Below are positions 53,797 to 63,733 of a stretch of 64,000 bases of DNA, in pieces. The notes beneath the pieces are model-generated. The model made no database searches. It was not told where the DNA came from and saw nothing but the letters and a program-made list of their open reading frames with translations. How positions within the stretch are numbered: the stretch's first letter is position 1; each line of letters starts with the position of its first letter. The stretch comes from DASSFG01 sp035547915 (GTDB lineage Bacteria > Planctomycetota > Planctomycetia > Pirellulales > JAICIG01), in contig DASZTS010000020.1 in the NCBI GenBank assembly GCA_035547915.1, positions 62,001 through 126,000 on the forward strand, written 5' to 3'. The position numbers and the translations under genes are program-made.

Positions 53797-54354
53797 TTAT
53801 TCCGTTATCTCGCGGATCACGCGGCAAGGATTTCCCGCGGCAAAGACGGCGGCGGGAATGTCCCGTGTCACTACGCTCCCTGCGCCGATGACCGATTTCG
53901 AGCCGATCTTCACGCCGGGGCAGACGATCGCGCCGCCACCGATCCATACGTCCGCGCCGATCTCGACAGGTTTGCCGAATTCTTGCCGCCGGCGCAGCTC
54001 GGCGTTCATCGGATGGGTGGCGGTGTAGACCTGCACGGCCGGTCCGAAGAGGGTGAAGTCGCCGACCTTGATCTCGCAGACGTCGAGGAAGATGCAATTG
54101 AAGTTGAAGAAGACGCGCTCGCCGAGCAGGATATTCGAGCCGTAGTCGCAGTAGAACGGCGGCTGCATCCAGACGGAATCGCCCCCCTTCCCGAACAGTT
54201 TGCCGAGGATTCGGCGGCGCGTCTCCTGGTCGCTCTCACGCGTGGCATTCAGGTCCCAACACAGGTCCCGGGCACGGTTCCTGGCCTGGACCAATCCGGG
54301 GTCCAGGGGATCGTACAACTCCCCCGCCTGCATCTTTTCTCGTTCGGTTCGCAT
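53797..54354 (-). CDS. Maltose/galactoside O-acetyltransferase-like enzyme
   Basis: 185 residues from the ATG at 54354. It has the N-terminal Maa segment (REKMQAGELYDPLDPGL) and left-handed beta-helix hexapeptides (GSNILLGERVFFNFNCIFLD, IGADVWIGGGAIVCPGVKIG, IGAGSVVTRDIPA). The active-site His is in ATHPMNAE. It acetylates sugar hydroxyls using acetyl-CoA. It could be the maltose, galactoside or Nod-type relative. Confidence 0.93.
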   Translation of the reverse strand: MRTEREKMQAGELYDPLDPGLVQARNRARDLCWDLNATRESDQETRRRILGKLFGKGGDSVWMQPPFYCDYGSNILLGERVFFNFNCIFLDVCEIKVGDFTLFGPAVQVYTATHPMNAELRRRQEFGKPVEIGADVWIGGGAIVCPGVKIGSKSVIGAGSVVTRDIPAAVFAAGNPCRVIREITE

Positions 54355-54427
54355 CGGACCTACCACAGGTTACGCGATCTGCGAGGACTCGGCAAAACTC
54401 GATTCAGTTTGCAGCGAGCCACCTCAG

Positions 54428-55030
54428 TCACGTCGACGTGGGCACGCCGCCGGCCCTCGCCATCCGCCGCCGCTGGAACAAAATCCTTCCACAAACGATG
54501 ATTCCGCCCACGAATCCGACCCCATACGAGGCCAGGTGCGCACACAGGTCGGCAATGAATACCGCGTGCCGCTCGGCCGGTATTTGGAATTTGAGCGGCT
54601 CGACCAACCATGCCCGCCCGGTGCACGCCGAAACATAGCCAACAATCCCGGCGATTAGCGCGGCACAGGCCATGATCATCAGCAAGCGGCCGATCGGTCG
54701 GATGAGCCGCACGGCATCGATCTTCGGCCAAGCACCAAGTCGCGAAACGAGAGCGGCAGGGATTCCCAACATCAGGCCGACCCACCACGTGGCGAAGATT
54801 CCCCATCCGATGGCGAGAAGCGTCGGAGACTGGGTGTGGAACACCGGCGGATGGCCGATGGTGAAATACTCGACGCAGACCCTGGCTGTCACCTGGTCGT
54901 GCAGGATGCCGTACAGCACCGCCGCCGCGATGCATAGCAACACAATCTTGGCGGCTTCCATCACGGCGCTTCCGATGCCCCGGGGGAGGCGCTCGGGTAC
55001 GGTCGGGACCTGGTGCGGGTTCTCGGTCAT
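54428..55030 (-). CDS. Polytopic membrane protein of unknown function
   Basis: 200 residues with four probable membrane helices (about 25-45, 70-95, 110-135 and 155-185). The N-terminus is soluble and rich in Pro; the C-terminus is basic. No family was recognised. It lies 73 bp upstream of the acetyltransferase on the same strand. Similar short four-helix proteins are often found in planctomycetes. Confidence 0.75.
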   Translation of the reverse strand: MTENPHQVPTVPERLPRGIGSAVMEAAKIVLLCIAAAVLYGILHDQVTARVCVEYFTIGHPPVFHTQSPTLLAIGWGIFATWWVGLMLGIPAALVSRLGAWPKIDAVRLIRPIGRLLMIMACAALIAGIVGYVSACTGRAWLVEPLKFQIPAERHAVFIADLCAHLASYGVGFVGGIIVCGRILFQRRRMARAGGVPTST

Positions 55031-55216
55031 GCTGGCATGAGCACGCGCGGCGTGATGACTCTCGTTCTCGACGACCTTTTTGGTCTGATCCGCCCGTGCC
55101 CGCTAAACTAATCCTGGGAACCGCGGCTTTCAATTCACCTCGCTGGAGCGCAGTGGCGGCCGCGCCGCGTCGGTGGAACTGCGCGAGGCGGCAGTCTCGC
55201 GAGCGAGTACCGCCGG

Positions 55217-56581
55217 TCACTCATCCTGCGTCACAGGGCCTTCGCGGTTCGGCAAGCGAAACACGATGTCGTTGGGCGGATTGACCTCTTCGACGAGCCC
55301 GCCTTGATCGACGTTATCGGGACCGATGCTGTAGACGCGGCAACCGTCTGTGCCGACCACGAACCGCAGCGGCCCGGCAGCGAACGGGTCGGCCGGCACC
55401 TGGGAGATGAAACCGGGCACCAGGTCGTCGAGCGAAGCCGGCCATCGCCCCTGGCTGCGACGGTATCGCTCGACCGCGATCGCCGTGTGCGTGACGTCGC
55501 GGCGGGCCATGGCCCCGGCGACCGCGCCGGCAAACGCTTCCATGGACGGATACATGAGCTTCGCGACCGGGAAACGCCAGAGGGCCGGCGTCTGCTGGAA
55601 CGTCGCAGACAGCATTCTTGCTTCCCGGTCCAGGCTCACCGGGCCGGCGGCGCTAGCCTTGACCAGATTGCCCATCAGTTGCAGATAGACGGCCTGATCG
55701 CCCTGGCCGAAGATCGCCGTCATGGCCGCGGACGGCGCTTCGCTGCCGAGTGACTGGGGTTGGCGGAACGTTTCGAGCCCCATCGCGCGCTCGCCGAGCA
55801 GGGCACGCCGCAGCACCTGATCGTAATGGACTCTCGCCAGGTCCTCGTCGATCTGCAAAAGACCGTCGGTCGGCACCTCGACGCTCATCATGAGCCGCTC
55901 GAAATGACCGAACGCCATGTTGTCGTGGGCGAGCCGCATCAACTGCGACAGCATGAGCGGCTCGTATTCCAGGCTGCGGGCGAGGGAGAACATGGAGTGC
56001 ACCGCCTCGCAGGCGGCCAGCCCCTCGCCGCGGTGAAGCTCGACCTCGTACTCCAGCGACAACAGCGAACCGACGAACCGTAGATCCCGTTGAGCGCTCA
56101 GCCGCATGCCCATTGCGTCGCGGAACCGTGTGGGGTACCGCGCGGCGCCGCCCAGCGTCACCGCCTGACGGATTTTTTCGCGAGATTCATGATATTTCTG
56201 TAAAAACTGTTCGGCCGCTTCCTGATGCGGCCAAGGCGTGCCGACCGGCGTCAGCGGGCCGGCCTCGAGCCAGGGCAACCCACCGGCATCGTCCTGACAT
56301 TTTTGCGTAGCGAGCGTCTGGGCCGCAGCCATCCATAGCGACGTGGTGTCGTTCACGTCCGCCGGCAGGGCGTAGAATGCCTCCAACTCGGCCGCATTCG
56401 TTGGTTCGGAGGCGTCCCGGATCTTACTCAACTCGGCCGCCACCTTTCGGCCGGTCAAATACTGCACTCCACAGAACGCGAGCGTGAACAGGACGAGCAG
56501 CAACAACACTGCGGACAGCAGAATCGTGCCGGTGCCGATGCGTCGGCGCTCGGCGACCAAGGTTGACGAATCGTTCGACAT
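55217..56581 (-). CDS. Membrane-anchored protein with pseudopilin-like C-terminal motif
   Basis: 454 residues. A single anchor helix lies at about 17-40. The middle (50-330) is helical without recognised domains. The C-terminus (about 365-450) has RRSQGRWPASLDDLVPGFISQVPADPF and YSIGPDNVDQGG, a pattern recurring in planctomycete proteins near type II secretion-like pseudopilins. Function unknown. It is divergent from the beta-propeller gene, 153 bp between starts. Confidence 0.75.
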   Translation of the reverse strand: MSNDSSTLVAERRRIGTGTILLSAVLLLLVLFTLAFCGVQYLTGRKVAAELSKIRDASEPTNAAELEAFYALPADVNDTTSLWMAAAQTLATQKCQDDAGGLPWLEAGPLTPVGTPWPHQEAAEQFLQKYHESREKIRQAVTLGGAARYPTRFRDAMGMRLSAQRDLRFVGSLLSLEYEVELHRGEGLAACEAVHSMFSLARSLEYEPLMLSQLMRLAHDNMAFGHFERLMMSVEVPTDGLLQIDEDLARVHYDQVLRRALLGERAMGLETFRQPQSLGSEAPSAAMTAIFGQGDQAVYLQLMGNLVKASAAGPVSLDREARMLSATFQQTPALWRFPVAKLMYPSMEAFAGAVAGAMARRDVTHTAIAVERYRRSQGRWPASLDDLVPGFISQVPADPFAAGPLRFVVGTDGCRVYSIGPDNVDQGGLVEEVNPPNDIVFRLPNREGPVTQDE

Positions 56582-56734
56582 GTCGCGCGCTCTCCACTTT
56601 GCGCGTTCATTCTAGGCACGAGATGCGCTGTGGCGAACCGGCATTGCACGTGTCTCGGCGCAGCCGCTAGACTCGATTGTAGAGGCGCGAAGTCAAAAAA
56701 CACAAAAAATCGGAACACACTTCCGGAACCGATC

Positions 56735-58543
56735 ATGACGGACGAAGTTGCCACCTCTGCCGCGGCTGAACCGCCCGGCGACCCTGCGGCTACGAACAAC
56801 GAGCGGCCCGCCCGGCGGCGTATGCGGCTGTGGCCCGGTGGTCTGCTCGTGACCATCTATTGGACCGTGGTCGTGGGGCTCGGCCTGAGCGAGTTACCGA
56901 TCACCACCACGTTCATGACGACCGTCGGAGTCGGCGCGCTCGTCATACTGCTGTTCACAATCTGGTGGTTGACCAACGGTACGATTCGCGGCAGCGACCG
57001 CCTGCTCGCCTTCGCCGCACTGATCGTGGGCGCGGTGGCGGCCGCCGCCGTATCGCAAAAGACACTCAGCACGGGCGGCATACTCTTCTTCGGCCTCCCC
57101 TGGGCCTACACCGCGTGGATCGTGTGGGCGTTCATCGCGCGCCACTTCCCGCAAGCCCTCTTCCGTTGGGGAACCGTCGCCGTGATCTGGCTGGTGTGGG
57201 CCTGCACCTCGCTGATCCGGATGGACGGCCTGAGCGGAGATCTCAAGGCCGACATCCACTGGCGCTGGGAGCCCACGGCCGAAGAGCGATATATCGCTTC
57301 ACGCCCGCGCGATCTCGAGGCATCGGCCAACTCCGCAACGGACGAGAACGACGAGTCGGCCGATAAGGTCGTGGCGGAGGTCGGCGATTGGACTGCCTTC
57401 CGCGGTCCTTTGCGCAACGGCGAAGTACGCGGGCTCGAGATCGCCACCGATTGGAAGAAGTCGCCCCCCGAGTTGGTCTGGCGACAACCGATCGGCCCGG
57501 CCTGGTCGTCGATGCTCGTGGTGGGTGGCCGCCTCTTCACGCAAGAGCAGGTGGGCGAAGACGAAGTCGTCGTCTGTCTCGATGCCGAAAGCGGTAAGCG
57601 AATCTGGTCGCACACCGATAAGACCCGCTTCTGGGACAGCCAAAGCGGCGCCGGGCCGCGTGGCACGCCGGCCTTCGACGACGGCGCCCTCTACACGCAG
57701 GGAGCCACTGGCGTACTCAATCGATTGGACGCCGCCACGGGCAAAGTCGTCTGGTCGCGCGACATTGCCGAGGATTCGAGCGCTCCGCTGCCGATGTGGG
57801 GCTTTTCGAGCACGCCGCTCGTGGCCGCCGACGTCGTCGTGACGTTTGCGGGTGGCAAGGAAGAGCAGGGGCTGCTGGCCTACCATACGGCCGACGGTTC
57901 TCCGGCCTGGCATGTCGCCACGGGGCCGATCAGCTACAGTTCGGCCCAGCCCGTCCAACTCGACGGCGAAGAACAGGTTTTGTTCCTCAGCGATGCGGGG
58001 CTGATCTCGGTCGCCCCGGCGACGGGCAAGCTGTTGTGGCAATATGACGCGCCAGGCCACGGCGTCTGGCGGGCGACGCAGCCGGCCCTCATCGACTCGA
58101 GTCAGATTCTGTTCGGATCGGAGGATCTGGGAGCGGTCTTGCTCGATCTGCGGCAAGAAGGAAGCAAATCGGAGGTGAACAAGGTTTGGGCGACGAAGCA
58201 ACTGAAGCCGGCCTACAACGATTTCGTGTTGTTCGACGGCTGCGCCTATGGCTTCGACGGCGGCATCTTCTGCTGCCTCGACGCCCAATCCGGCAAGCGG
58301 CGTTGGAAGGGTGGGCGTTACGGACACGGGCAGGTGCTGCTGCTCTCCGATCCGCGCCTGCTGCTCGTGACCGCCGAATCCGGCGAAATCGTGCTCCTCT
58401 CGGCCACGCCCGAGAAGCACACCGAGTTGGTCAAGTTCCAGGCCATCGAAGGCAAGACATGGAACCATCCGGCCATCGCCCACGGCTGCCTCTACCTGCG
58501 CAACGATCAGGAGATCGCCTGCTATCGCTTGCCCGCGAAGTGA
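56735..58543 (+). CDS. Membrane-bound PQQ-like beta-propeller protein
   Basis: 602 residues from the ATG at 56735. Four membrane helices occupy about 35-155. The rest (about 215-602) is a PQQ-binding-like WD-type propeller with repeated GKRIWSHTDKTR, TGKVVWSRDIA, TGKLLWQYDAP and SGKRRWKGGRYGHG blades. Such planctomycete proteins are usually periplasmic and rarely true quinoprotein dehydrogenases; Ca/PQQ residues were not verified. Confidence 0.87.
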   Translation: MTDEVATSAAAEPPGDPAATNNERPARRRMRLWPGGLLVTIYWTVVVGLGLSELPITTTFMTTVGVGALVILLFTIWWLTNGTIRGSDRLLAFAALIVGAVAAAAVSQKTLSTGGILFFGLPWAYTAWIVWAFIARHFPQALFRWGTVAVIWLVWACTSLIRMDGLSGDLKADIHWRWEPTAEERYIASRPRDLEASANSATDENDESADKVVAEVGDWTAFRGPLRNGEVRGLEIATDWKKSPPELVWRQPIGPAWSSMLVVGGRLFTQEQVGEDEVVVCLDAESGKRIWSHTDKTRFWDSQSGAGPRGTPAFDDGALYTQGATGVLNRLDAATGKVVWSRDIAEDSSAPLPMWGFSSTPLVAADVVVTFAGGKEEQGLLAYHTADGSPAWHVATGPISYSSAQPVQLDGEEQVLFLSDAGLISVAPATGKLLWQYDAPGHGVWRATQPALIDSSQILFGSEDLGAVLLDLRQEGSKSEVNKVWATKQLKPAYNDFVLFDGCAYGFDGGIFCCLDAQSGKRRWKGGRYGHGQVLLLSDPRLLLVTAESGEIVLLSATPEKHTELVKFQAIEGKTWNHPAIAHGCLYLRNDQEIACYRLPAK

Positions 58544-58727
58544 GTAAGTCTCTCTCGAACGCCCGCGCGAGGGTTTTCGCCATCGCTCTCTGCCCAAGGC
58601 ACTTCTTGCAGGTTAAACTGGGCCGGCGTGCCGTTCCGTGGTTCCCCGGATGCGGCCCGGCCGGTGCTGCCTTTCGCGGCCCGGTTTGATCCCTCCCCAA
58701 AAGGCGTCCCGAACGCAGCAGAGGCCA

Positions 58728-59948
58728 ATGATCGAGATCACCGTTCCGCGGCTGGGCTGGTCGATGGAAGAAGGAACCTTCTCCGAATGGTTGAAGCGGG
58801 AAGGCGACTGGGTTGAAAAGGGTGACATGCTCTTCGTGTTGGAGAGCGATAAGGCCGCCCAGGAGATCGAATCGTTCGAGGCCGGCGTGCTCCGCATCGG
58901 ACCCGACTCGCCGAAGCCGGGCGAGAGCGTGAAGGTCGGCCAGGTGATCGGCTATTTGGCGGCACGCGACGACAACCGCCCAATTCCAATGCCTGAGACC
59001 GAACACGCTCCGCAGAGCGATCGCCCGCCGGTGAGCGATCAAGCCCGCGAATCACAACCAAGCGCCGAGCCGGCACCATCAGCCGGCAAACCGGCGCGGA
59101 ACGCGGCCGCGCCGTTTGCCAGCCCGCGCGCACGCCGGGCCGCACAAGAGCTCGGCGTCGATTGGCGGACGCTCGCCGGCACCGGCCGGCGCGGGCGGAT
59201 CCGCGAGCGCGACGTGCTCGCCACCCCGGCGACCGGCGGCGACAGGAAAGAATCCAAAGAACCGAACGGGGCACCGATTTCCGCCACGCGGCGAACCATC
59301 GCCGGCCGCATGCTCGACAGCTTGCGTTCGACCGCGCCCGTCACGCTGACGACGACGATCGACGCCACCAACCTGGTCAACCTGCGTGCTCAATTCAAGG
59401 CGGCAGCCAGCCACGAGTCGCCGCCGGGCATCACCGATATCGTCGTCAAGCTGGCCGCCAAGGGGCTGGAAGCCCATCCCGATCTGAATGCCCGATGGCA
59501 GGACGACCAGATCGTCCGCCTGACGGAGATCAACATCGGCATCGCAGTTGACGCCGAAACCGGCCTGCTCGTGCCGGTCCTTCGCAACGTGCCGCATTTG
59601 GGCCTGAAGCAAATCGCCGCCTTGTCGCGCCATCTCATCGAACAGGCGCGCGGACGGCGGCTGACGGCCGACGAACTACGCGGCGGCACGTTCACCGTCA
59701 CCAATCTAGGGATGTACGGCATCGACGCCTTCACGCCGATCATCAACCTGCCCGAGACGGCCATTCTCGGAGTCGGCTCGGTGCGTCGCGAGCCCGTCGT
59801 GCTCAACGACGACCGCATCGTGCCCGGCCATGTGATGACTCTCAGCCTCACCTTCGACCACCGAGTCGTCGACGGGGCCCCGGCTGCGCGGTTTCTACAA
59901 ACGCTGCGCAAGCTGCTCGAAAACCCGGCTGCCTCCCTCGTCGGCTAA
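58728..59948 (+). CDS. Dihydrolipoamide acyltransferase (E2) component
   Basis: 406 residues from the ATG at 58728, with AGAGG about 5 nt upstream. The lipoyl domain (1-78) has Lys42 in ESDKAAQEIE. An Ala/Pro linker leads to the peripheral-subunit-binding domain (about 127-165, SPRARRAAQELGVDW). The catalytic domain (about 180-406) contains DHRVVDGAPAARF with the active-site His. It belongs to pyruvate or branched-chain type 2-oxoacid dehydrogenase complexes. No E1 or E3 gene is adjacent. Confidence 0.94.
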   Translation: MIEITVPRLGWSMEEGTFSEWLKREGDWVEKGDMLFVLESDKAAQEIESFEAGVLRIGPDSPKPGESVKVGQVIGYLAARDDNRPIPMPETEHAPQSDRPPVSDQARESQPSAEPAPSAGKPARNAAAPFASPRARRAAQELGVDWRTLAGTGRRGRIRERDVLATPATGGDRKESKEPNGAPISATRRTIAGRMLDSLRSTAPVTLTTTIDATNLVNLRAQFKAAASHESPPGITDIVVKLAAKGLEAHPDLNARWQDDQIVRLTEINIGIAVDAETGLLVPVLRNVPHLGLKQIAALSRHLIEQARGRRLTADELRGGTFTVTNLGMYGIDAFTPIINLPETAILGVGSVRREPVVLNDDRIVPGHVMTLSLTFDHRVVDGAPAARFLQTLRKLLENPAASLVG

Positions 59949-60249
59949 CGCTGCGAGCCGGCAACTTTTCCACCGTGGGTTGACGCGGAGCGGCCGTTCT
60001 GCGCACGGAGCCTTGGTCGCCGCCGGCTTCCCAGTGCGAATCGACGTAAACCGTTCGCACAGTGCAACTTCTGTCTTCGATAGCATTGTTAGGATACGGT
60101 TTGCGTCTTGCAATACGGGCCAAAACCCGTATGCTTTGCAGTTACGCGCGACAGCGCGGGTGTTCTTGTTCCGCGCGCTGGTCAATGGCAAGCTTGCCGC
60201 GACCGCTGGTACTCCTACATTCTTTGCGTTCCAGTTCGAGCAGTGGCAC
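59949..60249. other. Interval before a membrane protein gene, one hairpin
   Basis: 301 bp without a gene. ATACGGG (60113-60119) and CCCGTAT (60126-60132) form a 7-bp stem with a 6-base loop, extendable to 9 bp with one bulge. TTTGC follows. It could be an attenuator or leader structure for the gene at 60250; no anti-structure was seen. Confidence 0.5.
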
Positions 60250-61569
60250 ATGGACCAGATCCTCAAGGGCTATCAGCTCAACCTGACAACCTGGGTGTAT
60301 CTGTCGTCGCTGTTGACCGTGGCTGTCTACTTCAAGTTCAGCCGTCTGTGGAGCATGCGCAACGTCGACATCATTGCGCTCATCTCGATGGCGCCGGGCT
60401 TGTTGCTCATCGATTACGGGGGCGATGCCCGCTACCGCGGTTACATCTGGCTCTTCGTGGTGGGCGGGTGGTTTCTTGTGCGGATGCTGATCGACTCGCG
60501 CATGGTGCGCCGGCCACTGCTCGAACCAAACCTGTCGCCCGGCGGCTTGACGTTCATCGGCGTGGCGCTCTTGGTCTTCTTGATCGTGAACGTCGTCAAC
60601 AAGCAGCCGACCGAGACGGACTTGGAGGGGCCGCGGATGCTCGACGCCCTCCTGCACCGTGAACAGGCCCCGGCCGGCGATCGCACGCTGGCCCACTATG
60701 GCCCCGGTTATCCACTCTTGTTCCTGATTCCCAGCATCACGACCAAGACTATCTCGGTGGCCAACCCCGCGGTGCCCGAAGAGCGGGCGCATTATATGGT
60801 GCAGGCGGCGACCGCACGGTGTATGGCCAGCCTATCGCACCTGGCCGTGGTGGTAGGGATGGTGCTGATCGGCGTGTGGCACTTCGACAACATCCGCACG
60901 GGAATCGCCGCGGCGACACTCTATCTATTGCTGCCGTACACGGCCCAAATGACCGGTCGGGTCGATCACGTCGTGCCCGCCGCGCTCTTGGTATGGGCCG
61001 TGGCCGCGTATCGCCGACCGTTGATATCAGGCATGTTGTTGGGGCTGGCGACCGGCGCGGTCTATTACCCGCTGTTCTTGCTACCGTTGTGGATGGGCTT
61101 TTATTGGCATCGTGGCCTGCTGAGGTTCGGCATCGGCTATGTATCGATGCTCATGGCGCTGGTGGCCCTCCTCGCCTTCACCTCGGCCGACTTCGCCCAT
61201 TTCCTCGCCCAGGTGAAGATGATGTTCGGGTGGACGAGCCTGGCCTCGACGGGTGTCGAAGGGTTTTGGCTCTTCGTCCCGTCCTCGGTTCCCTTCCGCC
61301 TTCCCATCCTGGCGGTGTATTCCATTATGTGCGCCTGGTTCGCGCTCTGGCCGACGCCGAAGAACCTGGGCACGCTGTTGAGCTGCTCCGCGGCAGTCAT
61401 GCTGGGCACGCAATTCTGGCAAACCAACGGCACGATTTACATCGCCTGGTACTTGCCGCTCTTGCTGCTCACCATCTTCCGGCCCAACCTGGAAGACCGC
61501 ATCGCGCTGGCCACGCTGGGCGAATGGATCATCCGCGGCCGGGTGTTGCTTCGGCCGCGCGCCGCCTGA
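60250..61569 (+). CDS. Polytopic membrane protein, possible glycosyltransferase
   Basis: 439 residues from the ATG at 60250, with about eleven membrane helices. A basic loop follows the first (FKFSRLWSMRNVD). LDALLHREQAPAGDRTLAHYGPGYPLLFL is a long extracytoplasmic loop. The later half (VWHFDNIRTGIAAATLYLLLPYTAQMTGRVDHVVPAALLVW) resembles mannosyltransferase-type GT-C or GT-87 proteins, but no signature acid motif is clear. Unassigned substrate. Confidence 0.78.
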   Translation: MDQILKGYQLNLTTWVYLSSLLTVAVYFKFSRLWSMRNVDIIALISMAPGLLLIDYGGDARYRGYIWLFVVGGWFLVRMLIDSRMVRRPLLEPNLSPGGLTFIGVALLVFLIVNVVNKQPTETDLEGPRMLDALLHREQAPAGDRTLAHYGPGYPLLFLIPSITTKTISVANPAVPEERAHYMVQAATARCMASLSHLAVVVGMVLIGVWHFDNIRTGIAAATLYLLLPYTAQMTGRVDHVVPAALLVWAVAAYRRPLISGMLLGLATGAVYYPLFLLPLWMGFYWHRGLLRFGIGYVSMLMALVALLAFTSADFAHFLAQVKMMFGWTSLASTGVEGFWLFVPSSVPFRLPILAVYSIMCAWFALWPTPKNLGTLLSCSAAVMLGTQFWQTNGTIYIAWYLPLLLLTIFRPNLEDRIALATLGEWIIRGRVLLRPRAA

Positions 61570-61664
61570 CACCCCGCCGCGCCGAACTCTGCCCCTGAAA
61601 ACGACGGCGACCGATGCCGAGTAATCGTGGCCAGCGGGCGGAATGCGATCGCGCCGGCGGGCCT

Positions 61665-63605
61665 TTACGAGATCTCGCTCTGGGCCAAGTTGTAGAACTC
61701 CTGCGAGCCGATGATGTTGGCCACATAGACCGAATCGGCAACGCCGGCACGCAGTGCACCCACGGCGCTCGCGATCGCGGCGGCCTCGGCATCGCGGTCG
61801 AGATAGGCCTGATACCAGCCATACTCCACGAAGCCCGCACTCGCGCTCGGCGCACCGGGCAGGCTGACCAGGTCTTGGAGATATTCGTTGCTGCCGAAGA
61901 TCGCCGAAACCACGGGCGTGCGCAGCGACTGATTGCTCAGATCGATGCTCGACAACGTACTGACGGCGCCGGCATCGGCCGGGCGGTGCAGGGCGTCGCT
62001 GAACAGGGCATTCAAGAAGCCCTGGTTCGTTCCGCCGCCGCGCACCTGATAGTACTCGGCCGAACTGGCCAATCCGATCTCGATCTGCTCGGGCGTGCCG
62101 CCGGTACCCAGGAAGCCGCTGTAGGCCGTCAGGGCCGCCGGCTCCGGAGCCCGGTGCAGGAACGTCTCGAACAGGGCCGTCACCGTATCGTTGAGATATT
62201 CCTGGCTGTGCTCGATCTCGAGCGCCACCTGCGGCCGCGTCTGACCGTTGGTCAACAGATTGCCCCAATACTGATCGCCCGAGGGCTCCGCCTGGCGGTG
62301 AAGCAGGTCGAGGAAGAGCAAAGCGACGTACTTTTCGTTGTTGGTGAGCGGAGGCGGTTGTTCGCCGAAATTCACGTTCAGCGCCGTCATGCCGCTCTGC
62401 ACCACGGCCGATCGAGTGGCCGGCGTGGTGAGCGTGACACCGCTCGGCACGATCTCGGTGACCGTGTACGTGCCGGCTGGCAGGTTGGCGAAGTAGTAGA
62501 GCCCGCTCGCGTTGGTGGTGGCCGATGGATTGTTGGCATCGGGCACGCCGCTATTGTCGTTGTCGATGAAGACCGTCCGCCCACTGACGGGAATCTCGCC
62601 GGAGTCGAGCTGGCCGTTCCCGTTGGCGTCTTGGAACACCGTGCCGACGATGGACGTGCGCTCGCCGAAATCGACATCGGACGCCGTCTGGTTGGCGGCC
62701 ACGGTGACCGTTTGCATGGGCGTGGTCAGGCTGGCGTTCGCCGGCAACACTTCTTCCACCGTGTATGTGCCGGGCAGCAAGCCCGAAAACGAATAATTGC
62801 CGTTGGAGTCGGTGCTGGTCGACGGATTATTAGCGTCGGGCACGCCGCTGCCGTCGCGGTTGATGAACACGGTGCGCCCCGCGAGGGGCGGCTCGCCCGA
62901 GTCGAAGACGCCGTTGCCGTTCACGTCGGTGAACACCGAGCCGTCGACACTGTCGACGGTCACCGACGTGATGCGCACGAGCTGGTTGCCTGCCGCCAGC
63001 GGCAGTTGGCTGAAGATGTTGTTGTCGACGTTCGTCGTAGGCAGGGCCGAGATGGCATTGAGCACAGCCATGCCGCCGTCGATGACCTGGCCGAAGACGG
63101 CATAACCGCCGCCGTTTCCCTGCCCGTATTCTTGCGTGTTGTTGCCCAAGTTGACAAACCATTGGCTGGTGGCGCTGTTGGCGTCGCTGCCGCGGGCCAT
63201 GGCCACCGAGCCCAAAACGTTGGGTAGGTCGTATTCCAAGGCAATCGGCGCGTTGGTCGAAACGGGTGTGAACTGCGACGTGCTCCCGTTGAACGTCTGC
63301 GTTTGCGACAGATAACCGCCGGCCTGCTCGATGTTACCCGGCTCCGACCGGTCGAAGACCGTATCGCTGTAGGCGCCGTCGGTCACGTAGGTGAGGAAGT
63401 TGGCGACGGTCACCGGCGCGTACGCCGGGAACAACTCGATCTGGAAACTGCCGAGATTCGTGTCTACGGTGACGATCGGGTTGTTCGTCAGCAACCATCG
63501 CGATTCCAGGCATTCGAGACGAACACTGTGCAGCGCCGGCTGTTTAGCACGTCGCCGATTACCGGACGAAGAGGCAGAAAAGTAGTTACCGAACGGGCGT
63601 GACAT
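61665..63605 (-). CDS. Secreted cyclophilin fused to SdrD-B and DUF4214 domains
   Basis: 646 residues. The ATG at 63605 follows AGGAG 9 nt upstream. LESRWLL (about residues 33-39) is the N-terminal LExR-LL motif of planctomycete surface proteins. The cyclophilin-type prolyl isomerase covers about 44-215 (NLGSFQIELFPAYAPVTVANFL). Two SdrD-B-like beta modules (about 218-430) each repeat GxVFxDxNGNGxxDSGExP, with calcium-type loops. The last about 215 residues have DUF4214-like repeats (LLFLDLLHRQAEPSG, LFETFLHRAPEP). It is a cell-surface protein, with function inferred only from domains. Confidence 0.88.
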   Translation of the reverse strand: MSRPFGNYFSASSSGNRRRAKQPALHSVRLECLESRWLLTNNPIVTVDTNLGSFQIELFPAYAPVTVANFLTYVTDGAYSDTVFDRSEPGNIEQAGGYLSQTQTFNGSTSQFTPVSTNAPIALEYDLPNVLGSVAMARGSDANSATSQWFVNLGNNTQEYGQGNGGGYAVFGQVIDGGMAVLNAISALPTTNVDNNIFSQLPLAAGNQLVRITSVTVDSVDGSVFTDVNGNGVFDSGEPPLAGRTVFINRDGSGVPDANNPSTSTDSNGNYSFSGLLPGTYTVEEVLPANASLTTPMQTVTVAANQTASDVDFGERTSIVGTVFQDANGNGQLDSGEIPVSGRTVFIDNDNSGVPDANNPSATTNASGLYYFANLPAGTYTVTEIVPSGVTLTTPATRSAVVQSGMTALNVNFGEQPPPLTNNEKYVALLFLDLLHRQAEPSGDQYWGNLLTNGQTRPQVALEIEHSQEYLNDTVTALFETFLHRAPEPAALTAYSGFLGTGGTPEQIEIGLASSAEYYQVRGGGTNQGFLNALFSDALHRPADAGAVSTLSSIDLSNQSLRTPVVSAIFGSNEYLQDLVSLPGAPSASAGFVEYGWYQAYLDRDAEAAAIASAVGALRAGVADSVYVANIIGSQEFYNLAQSEIS

Positions 63606-63733
63606 GGTTAGCTCTCCTAGCGGCTTCTCTTCCCGGGGGCGGTATTAAAGCAGGATGTATCCCGCTTGAAAAGGTGAGCGCCGCTTATTCTGGTGAGCAT
63701 TGCGGCGGCAAGAATTCGCACGGCGACGTCAGA

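Noticed and set aside
61614..63227. 537-codon plus-strand frame opposite the cyclophilin fusion
   Set aside because: Shadow of the repeat-rich real gene, His/Arg/Gly-rich composition and no domain.
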